Origin: Rutidosis leptorrhynchoides
Lineage: Eukaryota; Streptophyta; Magnoliopsida; Asterales; Asteraceae
Length of the DNA stretch: 64,000 bases
Direction of reading: 5' to 3'
NCBI RefSeq assembly: GCF_046630445.1
Contig: NC_092333.1
Location: 98,430,001-98,494,000 of the forward strand
This document shows, piece by piece, positions 46,384 to 58,628 of the stretch. Position 1 is the first letter of the stretch, and each line of letters opens with the position of its first letter. The notes beneath the pieces were generated by a model, which was not told the origin of the DNA, made no database searches, and worked only from the letters and a program-made list of their open reading frames with translations. The position numbers and the translations under genes were made by a program.

Positions 46384-47430
46384 ATGGCAGAACAACAACA
46401 ACAATCACCACGTGCTACAAGCCAGCAAGAGGAACAACAGCAACAACAACCTCAAACAGTCGAACCACAACAGCAACCACAACCTGCCCCACAACCGCAA
46501 CCGGCACCGGCACCGGAGGAACCGGTGGTTCAAGAACAAGTCGTTCAAGGACCACTGTTCAATCTCCACCCCAACCTGATTAGGGCTCCTAATGCACCTG
46601 ATCACTCACTGATTCGCCTATCTAGAGGCAATGCTGCACATGCCCTCTCTATCCCCAAATCGAAGGTTAACAAAGGGTATGAGGCCCTCATCGAATATAT
46701 CCGTCAATCACCTCTGGCAAGAGCCATCACCGGTGTACCTTCCCGATTCTATGCTGCCTGTTTGGCACGATTTTGGTATACTGCCACTGTTGCCACCACT
46801 CCCGGCAACGTTCCATGTATTCGTGGCATGGTGACTGAAACCCTAAATTGCTCTGTCACCGTCGAAGCTATTAGACGTGCTCTTCAATTGCCCGGTGGAC
46901 CATTTGTTGATTCACCTACTAGTGACGAATTCATAAGGGAGGTGTTGGAGACCATTGGGTTTGCTGGACCAGTGGCACATACACCGTTGAGAAAGCATAT
47001 GCCACCACTGTGGTACTACTTCTTTGGGTTGATGACTCAGTGCATGAGTCAAAAGTCAGGAAGCTTTGACCAATGCTCAGATTTTGAGCTCAAGCTTGGT
47101 CATGGGTTGTTGGTCAACAGGAACATCGATTACGCCCTTGAAATTTATTTGAGACTAAGGGAAATGGTGACTGCTAGAGTAAGAACCAACTTGATTCCAT
47201 TTCCACGATTCTTAAGCCTGGTATTTGAAAGTGAACTGGGTGAAGCTTATCAGCAAATTGCTGATCAATCATTTGAGGTCCCAGTAAAACAAGGGGGCAT
47301 GCCAAAGGTTGTACCTGCTGCTCCATATGCTGAGTTGACACCAGCAATGAACGAGTATCTTGCTGCTCGTCGTGGAGCCACCCAATCGACTGCCTCTGGT
47401 TCTGCACCAGCTGAGGGGGAGGGTCCTTAG
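46384..47430 (+). CDS. SIRE-type extra region, part 1: Gln/Pro-rich start and helical domain
   Basis: The frame opens with about 60 residues rich in Gln, Pro and Ala, then a folded-looking domain of about 250 residues (SRFYAACLARFWYTATV, VEAIRRALQLPGGPF, FIREVLETIGFAGPV, PPLWYYFFGLMTQCMS, HGLLVNRNIDYALEI). I recall the same arrangement (an aromatic FW motif, a GFxGP motif, then a W...CLS/CMS and N-DY segment) in extra 3' regions of other Asteraceae copia elements. No signal peptide and no convincing membrane segment are visible, so an envelope role is not supported by sequence. Function unknown. Confidence 0.65.
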   Translation: MAEQQQQSPRATSQQEEQQQQQPQTVEPQQQPQPAPQPQPAPAPEEPVVQEQVVQGPLFNLHPNLIRAPNAPDHSLIRLSRGNAAHALSIPKSKVNKGYEALIEYIRQSPLARAITGVPSRFYAACLARFWYTATVATTPGNVPCIRGMVTETLNCSVTVEAIRRALQLPGGPFVDSPTSDEFIREVLETIGFAGPVAHTPLRKHMPPLWYYFFGLMTQCMSQKSGSFDQCSDFELKLGHGLLVNRNIDYALEIYLRLREMVTARVRTNLIPFPRFLSLVFESELGEAYQQIADQSFEVPVKQGGMPKVVPAAPYAELTPAMNEYLAARRGATQSTASGSAPAEGEGP

Positions 47431-47593
47431 CGAAAGCCAGCAACGCGAAGGAAGCAGCCAGCTACCTCAACTAGTACAGCCACCGTCTCATATACTGGTA
47501 AAGCAGTAGTTGTATTAGAATCTAGTGCTCTCTGATCATAAAGAACAGCCCTAGTCTTATATACTGACTACCCAATTCTAGTGTTGGAATCCG

Positions 47594-50500
47594 TTGCTCA
47601 TCTATTTCTTGGTAACAGGCAAACCTAAGCGTGCTAAAGCTGGCTCCAAGCGAACCACAGGGGAGATTGCACCAGTCTCAGCTGCTGCTCCTGCAAAGGA
47701 TGTAGCTATGGAACCTGGTGCGTTTCTAGACCAAACAGCAGAACAATCTAACTTAATTGAAAAATTTTTAACTGCTGACTTGAAAAATGTTGAGGGAGTT
47801 AAAGGTATAACCCTGGCTCCCAAGCTGACTGGTTTTAAAACAGGTGTCAAGAAGAGTAGCAACCCATACTCTTCTAACCAGGCACTTCCACATTTTTCTG
47901 AATGAACTTAATGCAATACTCTCTGCTGACAGTACAACCAGCAGAGAACATAACTGACCCCCAAAGCAGGCTTGAGCTGGGTCTTCATCGTGTTGAACCA
48001 GCTCAGGTGACTGCACAGCCAGTATGTTACTCGGATACTGATAAGAGTCACACTCCTACATCATTACCAGCCAGATCTCTTACACTATATGGGTCAACAT
48101 GTGTTGCCAATGAGTCAGCAGAGTCACCGCTGTACTTACAGACACCTTCTTCTGTCTCATTCGAAGGGCTGACCAAATCACAAGTCTGTCCCCAGAGACC
48201 AAAAACAGATGCAATTGTTGAGTCAAATTTATTTGGTTCTACAGTTGCTAACATAACTTGTTCTATTGTTTTAGTTCTTAGCAGGGTAGATGAACAGGCA
48301 GAGGGGGAGCAAAATAAAGATGTTGTTATTCCTACTGGTGATATTGCTGCCTCTGCTACTGGTGTTGGTGCCACTGATTCTGTTACTGGTGGTGCTGATG
48401 CTGGTACTGTTGATTCTGCTGCTGCTGGTGTTACTGAGGAGTTGGCCACTACTACTGGTCCAACTGTTGTTACTGAGGAGATGGATACTGATACTACTGC
48501 TACTACTGTTCCTCCTCAAACTCTCAGTACCACTACTTCCACTACTGAGTCTGATGTGGAAGATGTTATCATGGAAGAACCTCCTGTTCTTGAGAAGGTT
48601 ATTGACAATATTGTCAAGGATGTTCTTCTTGATGAACCTGTCACCCAGCCAAGAGTGGACTCTGCATTAATGTCTGATGAGCCTGCTGATTCTTCTGATT
48701 CTTCTACTATGGAACGTCAAGTTCTTACAGAATCTGCAGTTCGTCATCCTATTGGTCTAATTTTGGTTGCTACTAAACCAACTGCTGAGATGGAGTTTGA
48801 AACCATTCAGCCGAATGCAGCTAATGTTATTGTCATTCCTGGTTCTGATTCTGGTATTGTTACAGCTGATGCTAGTGCTAGTGCTACGTTTCCATCTGAT
48901 TCTGCTATGGATGCTGGTACTAGTGCTACTTTTCCTTCTGATACTGGTGCACAGGTTGCTGATGTTAAGGATGCTGGTACCTCTGCTGGCACAACTACTG
49001 ATTCGACTAAGGCTCCTGTTACTGAGGAAAAAAAGCCATATGTTGTGCAGGTACCAGATCCAGATGAAGTTGTTCCTAACTTCATTTTCAATGGAGCTTC
49101 AATCTCTCCCAAGATTGCTATGCTGGTCGATCAGCTGACCATTGATCCCGAATCTGCAATAGTCTCAGCCAGCAGATTACCTCGTGAAGAGATGGTTGAG
49201 CTATTATCTCAGCTTGATAGACCAGCTAGAGAAGAAATTTATGAGAGGATAGCCCTGCTGGAGCAAATCAATGAACAGCCTTACTATCATGTTTTTGGTA
49301 TGGCTCCAGCTGCTTCGCCATTTCCTGGTACATGGAGGCCTCTCAAGTTTGTCATCGATCCTACTACTGGTAAGTGTGTTATGCAAAATGTCCCTGATTC
49401 GCCAGTACCTTCTTCTTCCTCAGCTTCTTCCTCATCATCTTCTTCTGATGGGGATGCTGATGAAGGTACTGGTAAGGGCGAACCAGCCATTCATGATAAC
49501 GTGACTGGTTCCAAAGACAAACCAGTGGATCTTATTGATGACAATGCTGATAATAATGCTGACAAGGATATCAGTGGTTCTAAGCCTTCGGGCGAAGGTA
49601 AAAACGATGGTGATCATGGTGATGAGTCAGCTCCTGACCTTCCACCTTCACCACCCCACGGTGATACTCCTCTGTTAGCTGGTGCTGACCAACCTTCAAC
49701 CTCTGCATACTTAAAGTTCAATGCAGATGAGGTTGCTGATATTTCCACCTTTGCTGTCTATAAGACACTGCAAGGGATCACACCAAATTTGGAGGAAACT
49801 ATTCACAGAGCTATTATTGATAGTGTCTCTGCTGCTGTCAGATCTGCTGGAGAGGCTGTTACAACTCCTATTGATCTTAAACTCCAGCAGGTGTGTGCTT
49901 TTGCTGATGTGGCAGTCGAAGCAATCACAAAGCACCACGAAGATGAAGAGGAGCTTGAAAGGCGAATTATCTCTCACAATGAGTACTGTGAAAATATCAC
50001 CCGACTCCAAGCTAATTTGGATGCTGCTAACCGCAGAAATACTTTCTTAAATGAGGAGAACAGGGTGTTACATGAGAGATTGGAATCGCAGGAAGCTCAA
50101 ATGGCTAACATGATTCCTGCTGCTGCCTATGGTCAGATGGTTGAAAACATGCAACGGATGGCTGCTTTGCAAGGTGATGTTCGAGCCATCGTTGAACAAA
50201 TGGCTTTGGGTGTAGCCAGGAATGAAGTTAGATCCTCCAATCTTCTGCTAAGATAATTTGGTGTGGATCCTGGTGCCCATCTTACTCCAGAGGTTGCTGA
50301 GTGGAACAATTTTGCCTTCTCTGCTCCTCTTTCAGACAGTGATCTTGATGCTACTGTCTCCCCTACTATTCACCCTACTTCCCGTGCTGATGACAAAAAG
50401 GGGGAGAAAAAGTCCAAAAAGAAATCTAAAAAGAGAAAACAGTCTGAGGGGGAGCATGAACATGAAAAGGCTCCTAAACACCCCAGGAGAGATGGAGATG

Positions 50501-52821
50501 GTGATGGTGATGGTCAAGACACTGGCCCTAAGCCCAGCAACGCTCATACTGAAGCTGGTGGTGCACAGGCAACTGGTGGTACTCAACCCAGTGTGTCTGC
50601 CACACCAGTGGATGATATTGGTTCTGGCAGTAAGCCCAGTGATGTTTCTGATATGGCTGTAGCTGAAGCTTTTGTGCTGTCTCAATCTATTGAACGTAAA
50701 ATGAAGAGGAAGTTAGAGAGACATCAAAAGCGACAGCAGGAACTAGATGATGCCTTCAATGCCAAGTTTGAGGCCTTTGCTGAACTTAAACATCGTAAGA
50801 TTATGCACAAAAGATGGCTGAGTCCAAAAGCAATGGCAATCGATGATGACCTGACTGCCTTTGATAAACACAGAAAAGAGGCAAGAAAAAGAAATGCCAA
50901 GTTCATGGTCAAATACGACAAACAGAGGGCAAAGCTGTATGCACAGAGAGCAGAAAGAATCAGGAACATGACTCCTGCTGAGATGAAGGATTACCTTGAT
51001 TCTACTGAGTCAACTGGTGGAGTTAGAGCTGATATTTTCATGAAATGGGTTGATGCTATGTTAGAAGCCAGCTCTACTCCTCAACCAGCATCTGCTGCTC
51101 AGCCAGCTACACAACAAACACAGCCAACAGAAACAATCATCCTTGATGATGATGATGTTATTAGTTAGGGGGAGCATCTTGCTATTGTTCCTTACCTACC
51201 TCCTATTCAACCAGTATCGACACAAGAACCATCAGCTGAACCCAGGCCTATTGACAAACACAGGGTGAAATCTGCTCCTAGGGACAATCAGCCCCTGAGG
51301 AAAGGACCCCTATTCGAGGCAGCTGATGAAGGTACTGAAGTGGTTGAGCCAGCTGATACTAATCAGTCAGCTGGCATTGAAGACACAGCAAGGAGTGCTG
51401 TGATAGAAGACCCAGCCAGAAGTGTGCTGCTGGGTAGTACAAGTGTTGAAGACCCAGCAAAGTCGGTTGAGCTGGGTGCTAAACAAGTAGATGATGAAAC
51501 TGTTGATCCTGCTGACTTCACAGTCTGGGGAAGAGACGGCCAAACATTTGTTCTATCTCCTCTTCCTCCCCAGATTCAAGCTTACTTTGACAGAACACAG
51601 GATAACCTGGTCAATCAGCATCCAGTTAGTTCATCTGGCAGCTACGAATCATCTATGTATCCTCCATCTTCCCCAAGGGTTCATGACAAACATATCACTT
51701 GGGAAGATGACTCAGTAACCCATGGTGAGCCGAACATCAGAAAAATGAACCCAGATGAAAGAGAAGCCTACAGACTTCAGATCACTGTTCCAGAGCTGAT
51801 TGAACAAAGACAAATTGAGCTTAATGAAAGAATTCGTCAAGTCAGGCTGCTGCATCATCCTCTTGATCAGCCACACTATATTGCTACACTAACCACTGGC
51901 ATTAACATTAGGGTGTACTTGAATAACAGTGGTCTCAGGCTCTCCACTACTGATGAAAGAATTCATTTTGAAGATGCTCTCCAGCTGGGTATGGATATAA
52001 GGGAGTATTGTGCTGCCCTTAGTACTGAAGAGGGTAGAAAGATGGTTGAAGCAGTAAGATCCCTGAACATTTCTTATGATGATTATCTGTTGGGTTTAGC
52101 TGCTGAAAGGGAAGCCAGAGAAGCTGCTGATGCTGAACTTGCTGAACGATCAAGGCTTCAGGATATTGAAGACAGATTGGCTGCTGACAGAAAGCAACAG
52201 GCTGAGTCCCTCAAACTAGCCAGAGCCATTGTCAAAGAACAGGATAAGGTTTTTGATAAGATAGAAGCTGCTGAGAAAGTACCTACCACTGCTCCTGTAG
52301 TACCTGATCACAATATTAAGTTTCCTGATACTTATTATAAGAGCAGGTATGGTAATGTGATGAATAGAAGATCTAATCCCTGCAGAATTATCAAGGTAAA
52401 CAGAGGGACAAAAAGGGCTTTCAATGTTGTCAGGGATAACAATGTTCAAGAAAGGATTAGTTTTGATGACTTAAGAACTCTTGGATTCAGTGAATGGATA
52501 GAAATCTTGGAGTATTTCATTGGTAAAGGTGAGAGTGCTATCAAGAGTGCTCTTAAGACTGAACTCCAACAGCTGTTCAAGAAGGCAACTAAGTTTGGGA
52601 ATGCACCAGTAGTTGATGTTGATGAATTTCTTGCTCAAAAGCCTAAAGGGAAGCAACCTACTGGTGAAGGACCAACTGGGAGAAGCCGAATTGTTCTACC
52701 TCCTTTCATCCCTGTTTATGACCCTGCTGAATTACCTCTCCTGTTCCCTGAAGCCTGGAAGATTAAACAAGAGGAGCTATCTGATGAAGAAAGAGAAAGA
52801 GAAAGGGATAAAGATAGATAG
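47594..52821 (+). CDS. SIRE-type extra region, part 2: acidic Thr/Ala-rich, Lys-rich and coiled-coil segments
   Basis: About 5.2 kb of plus-strand coding DNA in several open segments. In order: a Thr/Val/Ala/Asp-rich low-complexity stretch (TTTTTES-like, SADASASATFPSD); a Ser-rich run followed by GDADEGTGKGEP; a long coiled coil near 49.9-50.2 kb (LERRIISHNEYCENITRLQA, NEENRVLHERLESQE); a Lys-rich basic segment (KKGEKKSKKKSKKRKQ) with charged helices; and a final part with VIEDPARSVLL repeats, an Arg/Glu helix region and a compact domain (TYYKSRYGNVMNRRSNPCRI, FDDLRTLGFSEWIEILEYF). Codon use follows the upstream gag-pol. I do not recognise a known fold. SIRE elements are known for an extra 3' frame called env-like; this one lacks clear membrane or cleavage features. 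Confidence 0.6.
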
Positions 52822-53088
52822 TCTCCTATGTGCTTAACTTGTATCTTTTGTAATTTACTTTTCATTACGAATTATCTTGTAATTATTGTATATATCTGAT
52901 GTAATGAAAGTAAAGTGAGTTTATCTTCAAAATCATATCAAATTATAAGATATAGATAACTCAGCAAAAGATCCCAAAACAAACTTAAAGGGACGAATTT
53001 ACTGTCTACTCTCACTAGGACCCTAAGTGCTGGCTTTAGTGTTTTCTCTTCAAGTCATAGGTTTTGTCATCATCAAATAGGGGGAGAT

Positions 53089-54050
53089 TGTTGAGTCCCC
53101 AAAATAATTAAGGATTTAATTATGACAAAACAATATTTATTTGCACTAAAGTGTTATGTGCAGCCAGCACAAGTTTGTTTATGTATAGTCAGCTAATATA
53201 GCTGTGTCGAGTGTTTAGTATGCTGCCTAGTCTATCAGCACAAGGTAGAAATGTATTCTTCGAATCAGCACAGGATGTGCACCCAGCAAATCAAGAATAT
53301 CAAGTGACTCAGCATATGAAGGACCAGTAAGTCTGGATATCAGCATACAACACAAGACAGCCATGCTCCATTACAAGCATGATAAGTTTCCCTGAGTGGT
53401 CTACATCAAATGTACTATTCAACAGAAGTCGAAGACAAAGTTGAACAGAGAAGGACACGCGTCGGCGGCTGACAAGTGACCTTACAAGACCGCATGGGAA
53501 TGCAGAAGTTTAACTTATGTGCAGACATAAGTTATCCGTTGTCAACACCTAGGGAACACAACATTCTATTTGTTTAATCAAATAGTGGTGCCAAACCGAA
53601 TTGGGGTGTTCCTGCAAATAGCTACTAAAGAGGAAAGAAAGGGAGCACGCCTCCTTACACAATTGTCCCCTCAAGTACAGACATCCTATGTACCAGTGGA
53701 CAATAGATCAATTACACGGTTAATAGAACTACTATATATATTGTTGTATCCACTATTGTAAAAACTAGTGGTGTGGGTTTATCTGTTAGAGTCCAAACCG
53801 TGTAATAGCTTTAGTTTATCTCTTAGCTATAATCTAGGTAATCTGTATCAACCAACTATCATTTTCGCCAAGGATAGTTGTGATTCTTTCTGATTTAATC
53901 AATAAAGAATAACCGTTGAAAATTACCTGTGACTCTATCTTATTTACTACAGAATACTAAACGTGTTTAACTGACTAGTTAATTAAGAAACGAATTGTAT
54001 TCACCCCCCCCCCCCTCTACAATACTCCTGTTGTTATTAAGGGACCAACG
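53089..54050 (+). repeat. 3' LTR of the SIRE-type element
   Basis: 962 bp, near-identical to the 5' LTR; its C run has 12 bases (54004-54015). Confidence 0.95.
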
Positions 54051-54055
54051 CCTAC

Positions 54056-55354
54056 ATCTTAAATGGATTCATTAGCCCATGTCTTTCATATGTAAGTATT
54101 ACTTAATGATGTAACTAGCTAGTTTTTACATAAGAATCTAGTTACCACATCTTTCCCATGAAACTACCTCTTGTAACCACACTTTTAAGCTTTTACATGC
54201 ATAAACCTTTTGGACAATCTCCTCCTCCCTCCTCCCCTTAGAACCGTCGGCCTACTAGGCCTTTAGAGGAGTTTTTTTGTTTCAAATTTACTTATTACTT
54301 GCTCACTTGTTTACTCTCTCATTTACACACACTTACTTGCTTCATCTTTTCTCTCATTTTCTCTCTTTCTTGTAAGTATTATGAACAATTTTCTCTTCTT
54401 TTCTTCTTGCTAAAAACCGAAACCAACATCTCATATCATCATCATCATTTGTTGTTTGTTACTTGTTCTTGATTGTTGTTTAGTTACTTGTCTTTGTTAA
54501 GTTACTTACTAGTTGTTGTTATTTACTAATTATTAAGAATCAAACTTGTTAGTTTGATTCTTCATATCAACTTGTTCTTACAAGACATACAAGACATAAA
54601 CTTTCTAGTTTATGATCTACACTTAACACTTGTTTAAAGATCAAATTTCATGTGTTGAAAGCATACTTGTGTTCATGAAGTAAACATAAAGTTTACTTTC
54701 TAAAGATCAAGACTTAGGCTTGAATCTTTAAAAGTATGAAACCCATGAACTTATTACTTGTTTAATTAGTTTATTTCTTCATTCTTACATCCTTTAAATT
54801 CGTGATTTTTGGTTATAATGGTCAAGTGTTACTAGTTAACTTTGATCTCATACTTTCTTGAACTAAAATTAACTTTAAAAGTTCAAGAACATGTAAGTAA
54901 GCTTTCTTTAATTATAACTTGGTACACTTATGTTAGATCTAGACTTTTGGGTCTAGGATCTTCAAGATCTAACTAAGAACTATGTTCTACAACTTAAGAT
55001 CTTGATTTTATAAGTTTATTTTCAAGTTGTAAATTAATATTAGTTTTAAAGTTCATGTATGTGTTAGATCTAAGACTTTGATGTAACTTTGGTTCATCAA
55101 ACTTCATACAACCCTTAAGTGAGTTGTGCTACATGTCTTAGACCTACACTTGTGTCATAATAGTCAAAACTTGGTTAATATTACTTTTATAGTTCATGTA
55201 TGTGTTAAATCTAAGACTTTGATGTAACTTTGGTTCATCAAAACACTTGCAACACTTAAATGAGTTGTGCTACATGTCTTGGACTTGCACAAGTGTTATG
55301 ATGGTGAAACCTTGGTTAAGATGATGCAAACACATCAACGAGTTGTACACTTGA
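54056..55354 (+). repeat. Middle segment of the decayed chromovirus 5' LTR
   Basis: Non-coding DNA between the copia element and the solo LTR. It includes a tandem duplication of about 141 bases: units starting at 55051 and 55192 with GTTCATGTATGTGTTA. Confidence 0.8.
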
Positions 55355-58300
55355 TGTAGTGACCCGAACTTTTCCATGTTTATATATATTAAATGAAATT
55401 GTTATTTACATGATTAAGTGTTTCCAACATGTTAAGCAATCAAACTTGTTAAGACTTGATTAATTGAAATAGGTTTCATATAGACAATTGACCACCCAAG
55501 TTGACCGGTGATTCACGAACGTTAAAACTTGTAAAAACTATATGATGACATATATATGGTTATATATATAGCTAACATGATATTATGATAAGTAAACATA
55601 TCATTAAGTATATTAACAATGAACTACATATGTAAAAACATGACTACTAACTTAATGATTTTGAAACGAGACATATATGTAACGATTATCGTTGTAACGA
55701 CATTTAATGTATATATATCATATTAATAGATATTCGTACATCATAATATCATGATAATATAATAATTTAAAATCTCTTTTGATATTATAAACATTGGGTT
55801 AACAACATTTAACAAGATCGTTAACCTAAAGGTTTCAAAACAACACTTACATGTAACGACTAACGATGACTTAACGACTTAGTTAAAATGTATATACATG
55901 TAGTGTTTTAATATGTATTCATACACTTTTGAAAGACTTCAAGACACTTATCAAAATACTTCTACTTAACAAAAATGCTTACAATTACATCCTCGTTCAG
56001 TTTCATCAACAATTCTACTCGTATGCACCCGTATTCGTACTCGTGCAATACACAGCTTTTAGATGTATGTACTATTGGTATATACACTCCAATTATCAGC
56101 TCTTAGCAGCTCATGTGAGTCACCTAACACATGTGGTAACCATCATTTGGCAACTAGCATGAAATATCTCATAAAATTACAAAAATATGAGTAATCATTC
56201 ATGACTTATTTACATGAAAACAAAATTACATATCCTTTATATCTAATCCATACACCAACGACCAAAAACACTACAAACACTTTTATTCTTCAATTTTCTT
56301 CATCTAATTGATCTCTCTCAAGTTCTATCTTTAAGTTCTAAGTGTTCTTCATAAATTCCAAAAGTTCTAATTTCATAAAATCAAGAATACTTCCAAGATT
56401 GCAAGTTTACTTCCAAGTTTTCTAAATCTATTCCAAGTAATCATCCAAGATCAAGAAACGTTTGTTACTTACAGTAGGTTATCTTTCTAATACAAGGTAA
56501 TAATCATATTCAAACTTTAATTCAATTTCTATAACTATAACAATCTTATTTCGAGTGGAAATCTTACTTGTAATTGTTTTCGTGTCATGATTCTGCTTCA
56601 AGAACTTTCAAGCCATCCAAGGATCCTTTGAAGCTAGATCTATTTTTCTCATTTCCAGTAGGTTTATCCAAGGAACTTGAGGTAGTAATGATGTTCATAA
56701 CATCATTCGATTTATACATAAAAAGCTGTCTTATTCAACGTTATAAACTTGTAATCACTAGAACATAGTTTAGTTAATTCTAAACTTGTTCGCAAATAAA
56801 GTTAATCCTTCTAAATAGACTTTTAAAATCAACTAAACACATGTTCTATATCTATATTATATTCTAACTTAATGATTTAAAACCCGGAAACACGATAAAC
56901 ACCATAAAACTGGATATATGCCGTCGTAGTAAAACCGGGGGCTGTTTTGGTTGGGATAATTAAAAGCTAAGAAGAACTTTGATTTAAAAGCTATACTTCT
57001 GGAAAAATGATTTTTCTTATGAACATGAAACTATATCCAAAATCATGGTTAAACTCAAAGTGAAAGTATGTTTTTCAAAATGGTCATCAAGATATCGTTC
57101 TTTCGACGGAAATGACTACATCTTTCAAAAACGACTTGTAACTTGTATTTACAACTTTAAACTTATACTTTTTCTGTTTATATTCATAAAGTTAAGTTCA
57201 ATACGAAACCGTGGCCACTGGAATCACTCAAAACAGATTAGAAACGAAGAAATGGCGAGTAAAACAAGATTGATAAAAACTACTCATTTTACCTACGTGA
57301 AAGTTAGTAATAAATCTATTCCAACCATAACCTAATCAACTTATATTGTATATTATGTAATCTTTAGATACCATAGACACGTATACAATGTTTCGGCCTA
57401 TCATGTCGACCCGTCTATATATATATATTGCGGAACAACCATAGACACTCTATATGTGAATGTTGGAGTTAGCTATACAGGGTTGAGGTTGATTCCAAAA
57501 TATATATATATAGTTTGAGTTGTGATCAATACTGAGATACGTATACACTGGGTCGTGGATTGATTCAATATAATATTTATCGATTTATTTCTGTACATCT
57601 AACTGTGAACAACTAGTTGTAGGTTACTAACGAGGACAACTGGCTTAATAAACTTAAAACATCAAAATGTATTAAAAGTTTTGTAAATATATTTTGAACA
57701 TACTTTGATATGTATGTATATATTGTTATAGGTTTGTGAATCAACCAGTGGCCAAGTCTTACTTCCCGACGAAGTAAAAATCTGTGAAAGTGAGTTATAG
57801 TCCCACTTTTAAAATCTAATATTTTTGGGATGAGAATACATGCAGGTTTTATAAATGATTTACAAAATAGACACAAGTACGTGAAACTACATTCTATGGT
57901 TGAATTATCGAAATCGAATATGCCCCTTTTTATTAAGTCTGGTAATCTAAGAATTAGGGAACATACACCCTAATTGACGCGAATCCTAAAGATAGATCTA
58001 TTGGGCCTAACAAACCCCATCCAAAGTACCGGATGCTTTAGTACTTCGAAATTTATATCATATCCGAAGGGTGTCCCGGAATGATGGGGATATTCTTATA
58101 TATGCATCTTGTTAATGTCGGTTACCAGGTGTTCACCATATGAATGATTTTTATCTCTATGTATGGGATGTGTATTGAAATATGAAATCTTGTGGTCTAT
58201 TTTTACGATTTGATATATATAGGTTAAACCTATAACTCACCAACATTTTTGTAGACGTTTAAAGCATGTTTATTCTCAGGTGAGTACTAAGAGCTTCCGC

Positions 58301-58623
58301 TGTTGCATACTAAAATAAGGACAAGATTTGGAGTCCATGTTTGTATGATATTGTGTAAAAACTGCATTCAAGAAACTGATTTCGATGTAACATATTTGTA
58401 TTGTAAACCATTATATAATGGTCGTGTGTAAATAGGATATTTTAGATTATCATTATTTGATAATCTATGTAAAGCTTTTTAAACCTTTATTTATGAAATA
58501 AAGGTTATGGTTTGTTTTAAAAATGAATGCAGTCTTTGAAAAACGTCTCATATAGAGGTCAAAACCTCGTAATGAAATCAATTAATATGGAACGTTTTTA
58601 ATCAATAAGAACGGGACATTTCA
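55355..58623 (+). mobile_element. Solo LTR of a Tekay-like chromovirus, sister of 24043-27301
   Basis: 3269 bp, starts TGTAGTGACCCG and ends CGGGACATTTCA. The target duplication CTTGA is perfect (55350-55354 and 58624-58628). Long stretches match the solo LTR at 24043, for example around 56600 and 25280 (AAGCCATCCAAGGATCCTTT). Confidence 0.93.
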
Positions 58624-58628
58624 CTTGA

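Larger units (their letters stand above)
40041..54050 (+). mobile_element. Ty1/copia SIRE-type element with long extra 3' coding region
   Basis: LTRs at 40041-41007 and 53089-54050 start TGTTGAGTCCCC. The target duplication CCTAC is perfect (40036-40040 and 54051-54055). Primer site at 41010, gag-pol to about 45.8 kb, then about 6.5 kb of further coding DNA before a polypurine tract (53075-53088, AAATAGGGGGAGAT). The LTRs differ by about six substitutions plus C-run length by eye, below 1 percent, so the insertion is young. Gag-pol looks almost whole with about one break; the 3' coding region is in several open segments. Confidence 0.95.

Noticed and set aside
48290-49138. Leu-rich frames overlapping the Thr/Ala-rich region of the copia element
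   Set aside because: They are other-frame readings of GCT/ACT/GTT-rich repeats and look like membrane proteins only by composition.
46384-52821. Extra copia region considered as a captured intact host gene or a true envelope gene
   Set aside because: No recognised host family and no signal peptide or membrane anchor visible; kept only as an extra 3' region of unknown role.
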